From: Chitinispirillum alkaliphilum
Lineage (GTDB): Bacteria > Fibrobacterota > Chitinivibrionia > Chitinivibrionales > Chitinispirillaceae
DNA: 50,453 nt
Assembly (NCBI GenBank): GCA_001045525.1
Contig: LDWW01000027.1
Location: forward strand, 1-50,453
Reading direction: 5' to 3'
Below are positions 17,256 through 26,278 of the stretch, piece after piece (the first letter of the stretch is position 1; each line of letters opens with the position of its first letter). Below the pieces are notes generated by a model. The model was given only the letters and a program-made list of their open reading frames with translations. It ran no database searches and was not told where the DNA came from. The position numbers and the translations under genes are program-made.

Positions 17256-18332
17256 TTATGCGGTTGTTTTTGCAACAGCTTCTATTTCGCGGGCACACAG
17301 TTGGGCCGAAGAAACCCGGGGTTGTGGTTTGTTTTCCTTGCTTTTAATTGCCCACTCCAGGGCGCTGGACCAGTTCAGTTCATTGAACTGCTCCTGGGAC
17401 ATACGGTACCCCAACCCACTGGAGAGACTTTCACTTTCGAGAAGCGGATATTCAGAGAACATAGTCCGGGGAATAAATACAAGCGGGACCGCGTGAAGAA
17501 GACTCTCAGAAAGCACACCATACCCAAGCTTACCAATAATCATATCAGCCGAAGCGGAGAGGTCCTGGTAGGAGAATAGTTCTTTGGTCACCAGATGATA
17601 GTTTGAAACTCGTTCAGAGAGAGGATAAACGCCTAAAAACTCCCAATTAGTAAACTGTTCCAATCTTGACCACATTACATTTTCTAGGCCGAAATTTCCG
17701 GTATATATGAGTGCTAGTCTTTTTTTCCTGTCTATAGCAAATTTTTCCCTTATTTCTTTTTTCCTGCAAACCCCCTTCCTGCCCACCACAGGCATTTGCT
17801 TTACAGTGTTGAAATAATCGGTTTTTATCGCAGGATGCAATGAAAGATACAGGGAAGCCATACTGTATTGATTTCTTATTTGCCTGAGGTATGGTTCAAA
17901 CCATTTGTTTGAATCGAGATATTCACGGTAAATATCGTACCAGGTAAAATTACCAATTGCAACAGAGGGGATATTTAAACTGCGGGCAATTTCCATGGCA
18001 AAAGGGGTAATATCACTGACGATACAATTAGCATTCAGCTTTTTACACAGCGCAACTTCTTCACTGAGACGCATCTTGTTTTGTTCGGCAATTTCTGTAT
18101 ACACTTTCAAAGTCTCTTCAACATCAACAGTCACCCCGTCACGCTGAATACAGCCACAATCATATCTGGCATATATGTTTTCAAAAGGGACATTTATCTC
18201 TTCATTGAAGAAATTGCCTGGTAAGGCAGATCTGAAAATCACCTTTACACCAGGACTGAAACAGTTACATATCGCAGCACTTCTCACCGCATGGCCGAAT
18301 CCATGGGATGTTATATAGTAGACAATATTCAT
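17256..18332 (-). CDS. GT-B fold glycosyltransferase (MurG/UGT-like)
   Basis: 358 residues. It opens MNIVYYITSHGFGHAVRSAAI, the Gly-rich N-terminal loop of MurG/GT28- and UGT-like enzymes. SDITPFAMEIARSLNIPSVAIGNFTW lies near residue 105. The C-terminal Rossmann half has RLALIYTGNFG near residue 205 and SADMIIGKLGYGVLSESLLHAVPLVFIPR near residue 265, the donor-nucleotide binding region. No signal peptide is seen. The donor and acceptor are unknown, and similar proteins appear as N-terminal domains of sugar kinases. It stands alone between the pilin-like genes and the EF-G gene. Confidence 0.7.
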   Translation of the reverse strand: MNIVYYITSHGFGHAVRSAAICNCFSPGVKVIFRSALPGNFFNEEINVPFENIYARYDCGCIQRDGVTVDVEETLKVYTEIAEQNKMRLSEEVALCKKLNANCIVSDITPFAMEIARSLNIPSVAIGNFTWYDIYREYLDSNKWFEPYLRQIRNQYSMASLYLSLHPAIKTDYFNTVKQMPVVGRKGVCRKKEIREKFAIDRKKRLALIYTGNFGLENVMWSRLEQFTNWEFLGVYPLSERVSNYHLVTKELFSYQDLSASADMIIGKLGYGVLSESLLHAVPLVFIPRTMFSEYPLLESESLSSGLGYRMSQEQFNELNWSSALEWAIKSKENKPQPRVSSAQLCAREIEAVAKTTA

Positions 18333-18714
18333 CTGAGATATCCCTTTTTTTTATTTCGCTACAGAGTTTTTGTCCGGGCATTTTTTTTGACCCCTACAAT
18401 ATATTAAAAATATCGATCCCCGGACATCGTAATAGTGATAGATTTTTTCATGATTTACCACTTCCGGCAGTCGATTATCACAATACTCCTGCATAAGAAA
18501 AGCCTGATAAAAATCTAGATTCAGAAAAACAGTATAAAAAAGAAGATATTTTTTGCTAATATGTAATTCAGCATATATTATTTTATTCGCCCGCATTGAA
18601 GTGGAAAAACCTCTTTAACGCTGAAACGAACTCAAACGAGATATACTGAGTTACATAGACTAAACAATTATTTAATAATATTTTTTGCCGTAATTGCGAG
18701 AGGGAATTATCAGT
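18333..18714. other. intergenic region upstream of EF-G
   Basis: About 380 bases without a gene, divergent between the glycosyltransferase and EF-G genes. A 7-bp inverted repeat GTCCGGG/CCCGGAC (18372-18378 with 18418-18424) encloses AT-rich DNA. It may be a promoter-proximal element but is not a recognised motif. An AGAGGG ribosome-binding site precedes the EF-G start. Confidence 0.4.
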
Positions 18715-20811
18715 ATGGCATATGACATCACAAAAATGCGAAACATAGGTATCAGTGCCCACATCGACTCAGGTAAAACCACCCTGACCGAAAGAATCCT
18801 TTTCTACACCAACAAAATTCATGCAATTCATGAAGTTAAAGGTAAGGATGGAGTGGGTGCAACCATGGACTCTATGGAACTTGAAAGGGAAAGAGGTATT
18901 ACAATTGCCTCCGCAGCTACAAATGTTTCATGGAAAGACCACCCGATTAACGTTATCGACACCCCTGGTCACGTGGACTTTACAATTGAAGTAGAGCGTG
19001 CACTCAGAGTACTTGACGGAGCAGTTCTTGTGCTCTGTTCTGTAGGTGGTGTTCAGTCTCAGTCTATAACTGTAGACAGACAGCTGAAAAGATACAACGT
19101 CCCAAGACTAGCGTTCATTAACAAATGTGACCGCTCAGGTGCAAACCCTTTCAGGGTAACAGATCAGCTGATCGAAAAACTGGGACACAATGCTGTAATG
19201 GTGCAGATTCCAATCGGTCTTGAAGATAAACTTGCCGGTGTTGTGGATCTTATAACCATGAAAGGAATTTACTTCGAGGGATCAAACGGTGAGATTATCC
19301 GTGAAGATGAAATTCCTTCAGACCTTCTTGATGAAGCGACAAGCAGACGTGAAATGCTTCTTGATGCTCTATCCATGCACAGCGATGAACTTGCGGAGAG
19401 CTATCTTGAGGGAACCGAAACTGTTGAGCAGGTACAATCAGCTCTGCGAAAAGCCACTCTCTCACTGGATGTGACCCCTGTATTTATGGGTTCAGCTTAC
19501 AAAAACAGAGGCGTTCAGCTGCTTTTGGACGGTGTTGTCAATTATCTTCCTGATCCAAGTCAGATTGAAACCAATGCTCTTGATGTTAGTAATAACGAAG
19601 CGCCAGTGAAAATCAAGCATCAGCCGGACGCTCCCGCTATTGCTCTTGCCTTCAAACTGGAGGAGAGTCAGTACGGACAGCTCACTTATATAAGGATATA
19701 TCAGGGAACAGTCAAAAAAGGCAGTGAACTGACCAACTCAAGAAGCGGAAAACGGTTTAAAGTCGGAAGACTTATCAGAATGCACGCCGATTCTATGGAA
19801 GATATTACAGAAGCCTATGCAGGTGATATTGTAGCGCTCTTTGGTATCGATTGTGCCTCAGGAGATACATTTACCGAGAATGGTTTAAACTATACAATGA
19901 CTACAATGTATGTTCCCGAACCAGTTATCTCACTTGCGATCTCACCTGTCGATAAGAAGTCTTCAGACAATATGTCCAAGGCTCTTAACAGATTTTCCAA
20001 AGAAGACCCTACATTCAGGAGTTTTGTTGATCCCGAATCAAACGAAACCATCATCAAAGGTATGGGTGAGCTTCATCTTGATGTATACATCGAAAGAATG
20101 CGCAGGGAGTACAAAGTAGATCTTGAAACCGGTATGCCCCAGGTTGCATACAGGGAAACAGTTTCGACCGAAGCCAGATTCGATTACACTCACAAAAAAC
20201 AGTCTGGTGGTGCCGGACAATATGGTAGAGTGGCAGGTATTCTCGAACCCAACGCTGAAAGCGATTACGAGTTTGTAGATAACATCAAAGGCGGTGTTAT
20301 TCCCAATGAATATATCCCTTCATGTGATAAAGGTTTCAAAGCTTGTCTTACCAAGGGTAAAGTCATCGGGTTCCCGATTGTGGGGATAAAAGTATCAATC
20401 GATGACGGAACATTTCACCCTGTGGACTCCTCGGATGTAGCATTCCAAATGGCTGCAATCGGTGGTTTCTGGCAGGCATTCGAAAAAGCAAAACCACAGA
20501 TCCTTGAACCTATTATGAAAGTAAGTGTTGAAGGACCCAGTGAGTTTCAGGGTAATATCCTTGGCAGTATTAACCAGCGCCGGGGAATAATTATCTCCAC
20601 ATCTGAAGAAGCCAATTTCACCAGAGTGGAAGCAGAAGTTCCTTTGAGTGAGATGTTTGGATATTCAACCGTTCTGCGTTCTCTTACTCAGGGTAAAGCG
20701 GAATTTACAATGGAATTTTTGAAGTACAGTAAAGTTCCGACAAATGTCGCTGAACAGTTGAAAAAAGAACACCTTGAAAAAGACAAAAAAACCGAAACCA
20801 AGAAGAAATAG
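18715..20811 (+). CDS. fusA: translation elongation factor G, spdEFG1-like
   Basis: 698 residues from the ATG at 18715. The G domain has [26 protein letters not shown] and INKCDRSG, followed by the domain II-V layout with [11 protein letters not shown] and [10 protein letters not shown]. The [18 protein letters not shown] and [20 protein letters not shown] wording matches the EF-G1 group of mitochondria, spirochaetes and planctomycetes (spdEFG1). That group drives GTP-dependent translocation, with ribosome recycling by a second EF-G elsewhere. It is not in a str operon, and no rpsL, rpsG or tuf gene is nearby. A P-loop ATPase gene follows 15 bases after its stop. Confidence 0.92.
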   Translation: MAYDITKMRNIGISAHIDSGKTTLTERILFYTNKIHAIHEVKGKDGVGATMDSMELERERGITIASAATNVSWKDHPINVIDTPGHVDFTIEVERALRVLDGAVLVLCSVGGVQSQSITVDRQLKRYNVPRLAFINKCDRSGANPFRVTDQLIEKLGHNAVMVQIPIGLEDKLAGVVDLITMKGIYFEGSNGEIIREDEIPSDLLDEATSRREMLLDALSMHSDELAESYLEGTETVEQVQSALRKATLSLDVTPVFMGSAYKNRGVQLLLDGVVNYLPDPSQIETNALDVSNNEAPVKIKHQPDAPAIALAFKLEESQYGQLTYIRIYQGTVKKGSELTNSRSGKRFKVGRLIRMHADSMEDITEAYAGDIVALFGIDCASGDTFTENGLNYTMTTMYVPEPVISLAISPVDKKSSDNMSKALNRFSKEDPTFRSFVDPESNETIIKGMGELHLDVYIERMRREYKVDLETGMPQVAYRETVSTEARFDYTHKKQSGGAGQYGRVAGILEPNAESDYEFVDNIKGGVIPNEYIPSCDKGFKACLTKGKVIGFPIVGIKVSIDDGTFHPVDSSDVAFQMAAIGGFWQAFEKAKPQILEPIMKVSVEGPSEFQGNILGSINQRRGIIISTSEEANFTRVEAEVPLSEMFGYSTVLRSLTQGKAEFTMEFLKYSKVPTNVAEQLKKEHLEKDKKTETKKK

Positions 20812-20826
20812 AAGGGAGTGGATTTA

Positions 20827-21534
20827 ATGTTACCAAATGAGCTTATATCAAGAAGCCCGCTCAGAATTCTTGAAAAATCTACTCATGGCGGGGTCGGAAA
20901 GGGCAATATTGGAGTCATTTCTGCCAGAAAAGGTGTTGGAAAAACTGCTTGTCTTGTTCATATAGCTACCGATCAGCTCTTCCAGGACAAACATATTATT
21001 CATGTGTCTTTTGCTGCTGACACTTCCCATATCATGACATGGTATGAGGAAGTGTATCAGGAAATTGCCCGTCTCTATAAACTTGAGGACGACAATATTC
21101 ATGATAAACTTACAAAAAACAGAGTTATCATGAATTTTAAACAGGACAGCGCTTCTGTGCCTAAAGTTCTCAAGGGTATCAGAGCAATGGTTAAGGATGC
21201 ACAGTTTGGAGCAGATATAGTCATTGTAGATGGTTATGATTTTGAAAAAAGTACACCTGAGGAATTTTCCATTTTCAAAGAAATGGCTGAAGAGATGAAC
21301 ATCGAGATCTGGTTCAGTGCAACTGTGCACAGGGACGATACCAATATCGATGAACACGGTGTAGCAAAATCAATCTCAAGATTTAAAGATAACCTGGCGA
21401 TAATGATTCAGCTTGAGCCGCGTGAAAATTATATTCACCTGCATCTCATAAAAGATCATGATGTGTATCCTGCTGCAGACAATCTGCATCTCAAACTGGA
21501 TCCACATTCATTGCTCATAATGAATGAGAGCTGA
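20827..21534 (+). CDS. P-loop (RecA/KaiC-like) NTPase of unknown role
   Basis: 235 residues. The Walker A motif SARKGVGKTA is near residue 38 and a Walker B-like strand ADIVIVDGYDF is near residue 137. A further sensor-like stretch EIWFSATVHRD is near residue 158, in the order of RecA/KaiC-type ATPases. No membrane segment is present. It follows EF-G by 15 bases, and the ATG at 20827 sits 8 bases after GGGAG, while GTG at 20818 would overlap that site. Co-transcription with EF-G is likely. I cannot name the substrate. Confidence 0.65.
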   Translation: MLPNELISRSPLRILEKSTHGGVGKGNIGVISARKGVGKTACLVHIATDQLFQDKHIIHVSFAADTSHIMTWYEEVYQEIARLYKLEDDNIHDKLTKNRVIMNFKQDSASVPKVLKGIRAMVKDAQFGADIVIVDGYDFEKSTPEEFSIFKEMAEEMNIEIWFSATVHRDDTNIDEHGVAKSISRFKDNLAIMIQLEPRENYIHLHLIKDHDVYPAADNLHLKLDPHSLLIMNES

Positions 21535-21571
21535 GTCGGGGCTTAGGTCATAGACGCCACTCTTAAAAATT

Positions 21572-21630
21572 AATCACAATCACCCGGGTTAAACACCCTA
21601 TTCCTGAAAAGGAAGTGATTGTGATTTCTT
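21572..21630 (+). terminator. three-way-junction RNA element with terminator-like U tract
   Basis: A 12-bp perfect outer stem (AATCACAATCAC at 21572-21583, GTGATTGTGATT at 21615-21626) encloses two small hairpins. These are GGGT-TAAAC-ACCC at 21586-21598 and TTCCT-GAAA-AGGAA (GNRA-type tetraloop) at 21601-21614. TCTTTTTAT follows the outer stem. It sits after the P-loop gene and about 60 bases before birA. It may be a terminator with an ornate loop or a structured leader. No known riboswitch class matches. Confidence 0.7.
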
Positions 21631-21688
21631 TTTATCTCCCAGAAGAGGACTTTTTCTTTTCAAAACAATATTTTGGAAACAAACTGAA

Positions 21689-22453
21689 ATGATCAACCCT
21701 TCACTTCCCCACTCTGTGGACAAACTTCCTTTTCTTGATAAATTCATCTTCTTCGAATCAATAAATTCTACCAACAGTTTCGCCAAAACAATCAAAACAC
21801 TGCCTGATGATAAACTACTTGTGATTCAATCAGCCAAACAAACCTGCGGACGGGGGCGCAACAGCAAACAGTTCTTTTCAGATTCTGAAGGTGGGTTATG
21901 GGTCAGCATTGTAGCTCCCGTTCCTGATATCTCGACCCATTTTATCCATAACCGCGCTATCTCAGTTGCAATTTGCCAATCCATACAAAAACACTGCCCG
22001 GAATTTCCTGTTCGTATTAAATGGCCCAATGATATCTACATCAATGGAAAGAAAACAGCAGGCATTCTTCTCGAGTCAACACCATTCTCCCCCAAACACA
22101 TTATTATCGGATTTGGAATAAACGTTAATATCGGGATGAATAAATTTCCACCCGAATTGAGAAATATAGCAACATCGACACTACACGAAATGAAAAAAGA
22201 AATTGCTCCAGAAGTAATGCTGGAAGATATTCTTACAAAGTATAATTATTTCTGTAGCATAACAGAAGAACAGGTCCATCATTTGTACACATCACATCTC
22301 TACAGAATAGGTTCCACTGTACAGATCTCTGGTATCTGTGGTATATTTGAAACGGTAAGAGAGGATGGGCAGATCAGGATTGTGACTGCTCAGGGAGTTA
22401 AGCACTTGAATTCAGGAACCCTTTTGTTCAGAGATGTTAATCATGAAAACTGA
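21689..22453 (+). CDS. birA: biotin--[acetyl-CoA-carboxylase] ligase, catalytic-domain type
   Basis: 254 residues, the short form without the N-terminal DNA-binding HTH. SINSTNSFAK near residue 25, CGRGRNSKQF near residue 53 (biotinyl-AMP loop), IKWPNDIYINGKKTAGILLE near residue 110, and IGFGINVNI near residue 140 are the family motifs. The C-terminal SH3-like cap includes GIFETVREDGQIRI. It biotinylates the carrier protein of acetyl-CoA carboxylase in the cytoplasm. It overlaps coaX by 11 bases, so the two are coupled. The ribosome-binding site is weak. Confidence 0.92.
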   Translation: MINPSLPHSVDKLPFLDKFIFFESINSTNSFAKTIKTLPDDKLLVIQSAKQTCGRGRNSKQFFSDSEGGLWVSIVAPVPDISTHFIHNRAISVAICQSIQKHCPEFPVRIKWPNDIYINGKKTAGILLESTPFSPKHIIIGFGINVNIGMNKFPPELRNIATSTLHEMKKEIAPEVMLEDILTKYNYFCSITEEQVHHLYTSHLYRIGSTVQISGICGIFETVREDGQIRIVTAQGVKHLNSGTLLFRDVNHEN

Positions 22454-23222
22454 TCAGGCTAATAGTGTTGTTCTTGCAATAGATATCGGAAACAGCAGAA
22501 CCAAACTGGCTCTGGTAAACATTTCAAAACTGGCCTGTACGGAAGAACTGTTATTAGAAAACGACAAATTCAACCAACATTTAACAATATGCATAGATCA
22601 ACTTAGCAAGAATAGTTCACCCATTACAGGTGTAAATATATCATCCTGTATCAGGGATAAATGTTCTGAAACTGAGTATATCTGCAGGCAAAAAGGATTT
22701 CCCAGCGTCAATAGAGTGAAAACGCATGATTTACTACCGGTGACATTCCGATACAGTAAAGCAAACGATCTTGGTTGTGACAGAATTTCCGACAGCCTCG
22801 CCTGTAATCGGCTGTTCCCGGGTCAGAATTGTTTGATAATTGATTCCGGAACAGCTATCACTATAGATTTTCTTTCCAAGGAGGGGATTTTTCATGGTGG
22901 TGCGATTCTGCCTGGTGTAATTACCCAGCTTAAATCCCTGAACAAAAACACTGACCTTCTGCCGCAAACTGAATTGTCCGGTACAAAGCCTGCTTTCCCT
23001 GGCAGTACAACGGAACAGTGCATACAATCAGGTGTGTTATACGGAACTGCTGGTGCAATAAAAATGCATATAGATCAGCTTGCCAAAAAATGTGATGATT
23101 TTAAAATCATCTGTACAGGTGGAGGCTGGAGATATACAGAATCACTGCTTGATTTGGACCACATCTACAGACCCGATCTGACACTTATAGGGACTGCACT
23201 GTATCAAGAAATGAAACAATGA
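22443..23222 (+). CDS. coaX: type III pantothenate kinase
   Basis: 259 residues with ASKHA-fold motifs: AIDIGNSRTKLAL near residue 12, DRISDSLACNRLF near residue 105, LIIDSGTAITIDFL near residue 125, GGAILPGVITQLKSL near residue 145. It phosphorylates pantothenate in the first step of coenzyme A synthesis and is insensitive to CoA feedback, as known for the family. The ATG at 22443 lies inside the end of birA. Pairing birA with coaX is common in bacteria. coaBC of the same pathway lies at 47751-48935. Confidence 0.93.
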   Translation: MKTDQANSVVLAIDIGNSRTKLALVNISKLACTEELLLENDKFNQHLTICIDQLSKNSSPITGVNISSCIRDKCSETEYICRQKGFPSVNRVKTHDLLPVTFRYSKANDLGCDRISDSLACNRLFPGQNCLIIDSGTAITIDFLSKEGIFHGGAILPGVITQLKSLNKNTDLLPQTELSGTKPAFPGSTTEQCIQSGVLYGTAGAIKMHIDQLAKKCDDFKIICTGGGWRYTESLLDLDHIYRPDLTLIGTALYQEMKQ

Positions 23223-23268
23223 TTCTGTACCAGTCGTTTGACTTTACCAGCCCATAAAAAGAGTGTTT

Positions 23269-24804
23269 TTAACTGATAATACCTTTGATTGCCCCGGGTA
23301 TATATCTTTGTAAATCTCCGGCCATAACAGAGTACTTTGTAAGCTCCTGTGATGCCAGTACACCCGCAGTTCCAAAAAGGTACTGTCCAAGTATCGCCGC
23401 ATTGCTTACAGAAGCCCCCTGGGCAAGCAGAGAAACTATGACACCGCTAAGAACATCTCCGCTGCCTGCAGTAGATAATGCTGAGTTACCAAAGGGGAGA
23501 ATATAGCATTCGGATGATTTATCAACCACCAGAGTCGGATTGCCTTTCAGAAGCACTGTAATCTGGTAATCTGATGCCACTTCTCGGAGCAACTCAATCT
23601 TCTCCCCCGGCTCCGACGGCAATTCACCAAACAGCCTTCTCCATTCACCTAAATGGGGTGTTATAATCAACTCCGAAGAATGATCCCGAAGTTTATCAGT
23701 ATGCCCCCTGAAAGCATTGATCCCGTCAGCGTCAAGTATTGTGGGTACTCCCGAATTCTTCACCAGTTCTCTTACAAATGCAGTTGTATCTTCATGATGA
23801 GATAGGCCCGGACCAATGCAGAGTGCATTCTTACCTTCCATAAGATTTTTGACCATATCCAAAGCATGCAGTGAGATTGTGCCTGAAGCAGTTTCCTTTA
23901 CCGGGTGAAGAACTGGTTCAGTTACTTTTATCGCCATTGTGCTGAGGATCGATTCCGGGATCGCCAAGTGCACCATACCACACCCTGTACGCATTGCAGA
24001 AACAGAGGAAAGCGTGGCCGCTCCGGTCATTCCCCTGGAGCCACATATCAAAAGAGCGACACCGTGTTCAAATTTTGAACCAAGCTCATCTCTGCATGGA
24101 AGAATGTGGTGCATATATTTTTTTTCAGGATAGAAAATATTCTCCCTATACAGATCCACACACTCTTGAGGATAAGGTAATTCTTTAATGATTAGTGCGC
24201 CAACTGATTTCTGCCCTTCCCCGAAAAACTGCCCCAGCTTTGGGAACCCCATAGTAACAGTTTTGGTTGCCATAATGCATGGTTTCCCCGGTTTTCCCGT
24301 ATCAGAGTTTAGACCGGATGGGGTGTCAACTGCGAGTACAGCTACATCTGAGCAATTAACAGCATCGATTACCCGTGCAGTCAGGCCGTGTGGATCACCC
24401 TTTACTCCGGTCCCAAGCATGGCATCGATAATAAGATCATTGCCATTAAGGGGCTCAAAGTCTTCCGGTTCACTTACGATCACCACATGTCCTTTAACGG
24501 TTTTAAATTCCCTTAATGCAAGCCCGGCCTCACCGGAAAGTATCTCTGTGTCACACAAAGAGTAGCACACCACCTCATGCCCGATCTCCATGAGCATTTT
24601 TGCAGCCACATACCCGTCTCCCCCATTGTTTCCTTTACCACAGAAAACAGCTATTTTTGCCCTCTGATTTGAAAGCATTTCGCGGGCAGCTTCAAACACA
24701 CCCAAACCTGCTTCAGCCATAAGTGAATAACCAATGGTTAAATCTCCAGTGATAGTCCTTTGGTCAACATTTCTCATTGCTTCGGTAGTTAACACAGAGA
24801 TCAT
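23269..24804 (-). CDS. nnrD-nnrE: bifunctional NAD(P)H-hydrate epimerase/dehydratase
   Basis: 511 residues. The N-terminal YjeF domain (residues 1-215) has VFCGKGNNGGDGYVAAKML and DTPSGLNSDTGKPG and acts as epimerase. The C-terminal ADP/ATP-dependent dehydratase domain has LLICGSRGMTGAATLSS near residue 245, CIGPGLSHHEDT near residue 325, and TAGSGDVLSGVIVSLL near residue 455. The two domains repair damaged NADHX/NADPHX. The start at 24804 is set by AAAGGTGG upstream, and an earlier GTG at 24813 overlaps that site. It is convergent with coaX and divergent from thpR. Confidence 0.93.
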   Translation of the reverse strand: MISVLTTEAMRNVDQRTITGDLTIGYSLMAEAGLGVFEAAREMLSNQRAKIAVFCGKGNNGGDGYVAAKMLMEIGHEVVCYSLCDTEILSGEAGLALREFKTVKGHVVIVSEPEDFEPLNGNDLIIDAMLGTGVKGDPHGLTARVIDAVNCSDVAVLAVDTPSGLNSDTGKPGKPCIMATKTVTMGFPKLGQFFGEGQKSVGALIIKELPYPQECVDLYRENIFYPEKKYMHHILPCRDELGSKFEHGVALLICGSRGMTGAATLSSVSAMRTGCGMVHLAIPESILSTMAIKVTEPVLHPVKETASGTISLHALDMVKNLMEGKNALCIGPGLSHHEDTTAFVRELVKNSGVPTILDADGINAFRGHTDKLRDHSSELIITPHLGEWRRLFGELPSEPGEKIELLREVASDYQITVLLKGNPTLVVDKSSECYILPFGNSALSTAGSGDVLSGVIVSLLAQGASVSNAAILGQYLFGTAGVLASQELTKYSVMAGDLQRYIPGAIKGIIS

Positions 24805-24920
24805 TCTGCCCACCTTTCAATTATTTGAGCCGTTTACATTTAAATTGAAATATTTTGAACCATAACAGGTAATATAGTAGATTCACTACAACTTGTCTTG
24901 TATACAAAACAGGAGTAAAA

Positions 24921-25472
24921 ATGTCACGTCTGTTCGTCGCAATCGATCTTCCGGAAAATATCAAGGAAAAAATCACCTCTACCTATCTTGCTATTCCCAG
25001 CGCCAAATGGATTGACAAAGATCAACTCCACCTGACACTGCGTTTCATTGGTGAAACTTCCCGGGAAACTGCCGAGTCTTTAGACTCCTGTCTTAGAGGT
25101 ATCGATTTTCCACCCATTTCACTGACCATGAAAGGCGTTGGTTTTTTCCCCCCAAGAAAGCAACCTCGTATTCTTTGGTGCGGTATAGCTGAGAATGAGC
25201 AGCTTATGAGATTTCAAAATAAAATCGAACGGGCTGTAAGTGCTTCAGGAATATCTCCCGACAACAGGAAGTTCCACCCTCACATTACCGTTGCAAGGTT
25301 AAAGAATTCACCACCAGAGAGAGTCGCGGATTATATGGCTATGAACAGTTTGTTTGAGACAGAACAGTTCACTGTTTCAGAATTTCATCTCTATTCAAGT
25401 CATCTCTCCCGTGAAGGTTCACACCATACAAGAGAAGTTACCTACAGTCTTGAAGACAGGAACAATATTTAG
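24921..25472 (+). CDS. thpR: RNA 2',3'-cyclic phosphodiesterase
   Basis: 183 residues of the 2H phosphoesterase superfamily, with the two HxT motifs HLTLRFIGE near residue 40 and HPHITVARL near residue 122. It opens 2',3'-cyclic phosphates on RNA ends. Start MSRLFVAIDLPE has AGGAG five bases upstream. Its stop overlaps the convergent PHP gene's stop within a shared TTAG, an extreme convergent arrangement without a terminator between them. Confidence 0.92.
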   Translation: MSRLFVAIDLPENIKEKITSTYLAIPSAKWIDKDQLHLTLRFIGETSRETAESLDSCLRGIDFPPISLTMKGVGFFPPRKQPRILWCGIAENEQLMRFQNKIERAVSASGISPDNRKFHPHITVARLKNSPPERVADYMAMNSLFETEQFTVSEFHLYSSHLSREGSHHTREVTYSLEDRNNI

Positions 25473-26194
25473 CACCTTTTTGTTTCAATTCTACCATTGA
25501 CAAATTCAAGGGTGCTTTGTTCTGTTCTGTTTACAATCAACTCACCCCTGAAATTAGCCTCTCTCAGCAACCCGCGAACATGGTCATCACAGCCAAGCTC
25601 ATGAATTGCATGAGTATCACTGTTGACTGCCATGTAGCATCCTGCATCCCTGCAGGCTTCAATAAGCTTTGTTACATCCTCTGCACTACTTCTGTTATAC
25701 ATCAGTTTTGAATTATTTAGCTCAACTGCAATTCCGTGCTTTTTTGCTTCCCTGGCCAAGCTCTGGTAGTCTACCTTGTAAGCCGGATCATTGGGGTGGG
25801 TAATGATGTCAATGCAGGGATTTTTCTCCATTGCTGCAATCAGCATATCAGTACAATCTCCGAGGTTTTCGCCCGGTTTTATGTTTGGGTGGATCCCAAG
25901 CAATACTACATCCAGGAATTTTAAAAGATCCCGGGGCACATCGATTTCTCCCTCAGAATTCAGGACATTGCACTCTATGCCCTTTAACAGTTTCAAGTCG
26001 CTGTATGGAGAGCAGAAGCGCTCAAAAAAAGGACTGTTAAGTCTTCCCCCCAAAGCTGGACCATGATCTGTAATTGCAATTCCTTTCATACCTAACTTGT
26101 GTGCCTGTTCAATCAGTTCCAGAAAAGTGTGTAGACCGCACTTGCTAAACAGTGAGTGCACATGAAGATCAAACTCAATCACATCTTTCTCCAA
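25469..26194 (-). CDS. PHP-domain phosphoesterase (YcdX-like)
   Basis: 241 residues of the PHP fold with metal ligands FDLHVHSLFSKCG near residue 8, AITDHGPA near residue 40, GIHPNI near residue 100, ITHPND near residue 135, and VNSDTHAI near residue 192. This is the YcdX-type metal-dependent phosphatase group, substrate not known. It ends at an overlap with thpR. No signal sequence is present. Confidence 0.85.
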   Translation of the reverse strand: MEKDVIEFDLHVHSLFSKCGLHTFLELIEQAHKLGMKGIAITDHGPALGGRLNSPFFERFCSPYSDLKLLKGIECNVLNSEGEIDVPRDLLKFLDVVLLGIHPNIKPGENLGDCTDMLIAAMEKNPCIDIITHPNDPAYKVDYQSLAREAKKHGIAVELNNSKLMYNRSSAEDVTKLIEACRDAGCYMAVNSDTHAIHELGCDDHVRGLLREANFRGELIVNRTEQSTLEFVNGRIETKRC

Positions 26195-26223
26195 TCAATT
26201 TGTTTGACAAAACAAAACTAAAA

Positions 26224-26256
26224 AGGGCAGGCCCCAAAAGAAATGGACCCTGCCCT
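26224..26256 (-). terminator. rho-independent terminator of ppdK
   Basis: An 8-bp stem AGGGCAGG/CCTGCCCT (26224-26231 with 26249-26256) is followed on the minus strand by TTTTTAG. It lies 23 bases after the ppdK stop. Confidence 0.8.
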
Positions 26257-26278
26257 GAAATAAGCCTTAGAAAAGAGA

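Noticed and set aside
18372-18424. Long-range GTCCGGG/CCCGGAC hairpin as a riboswitch
   Set aside because: Only 7 bp around an AT-rich loop with no recognised conserved core.
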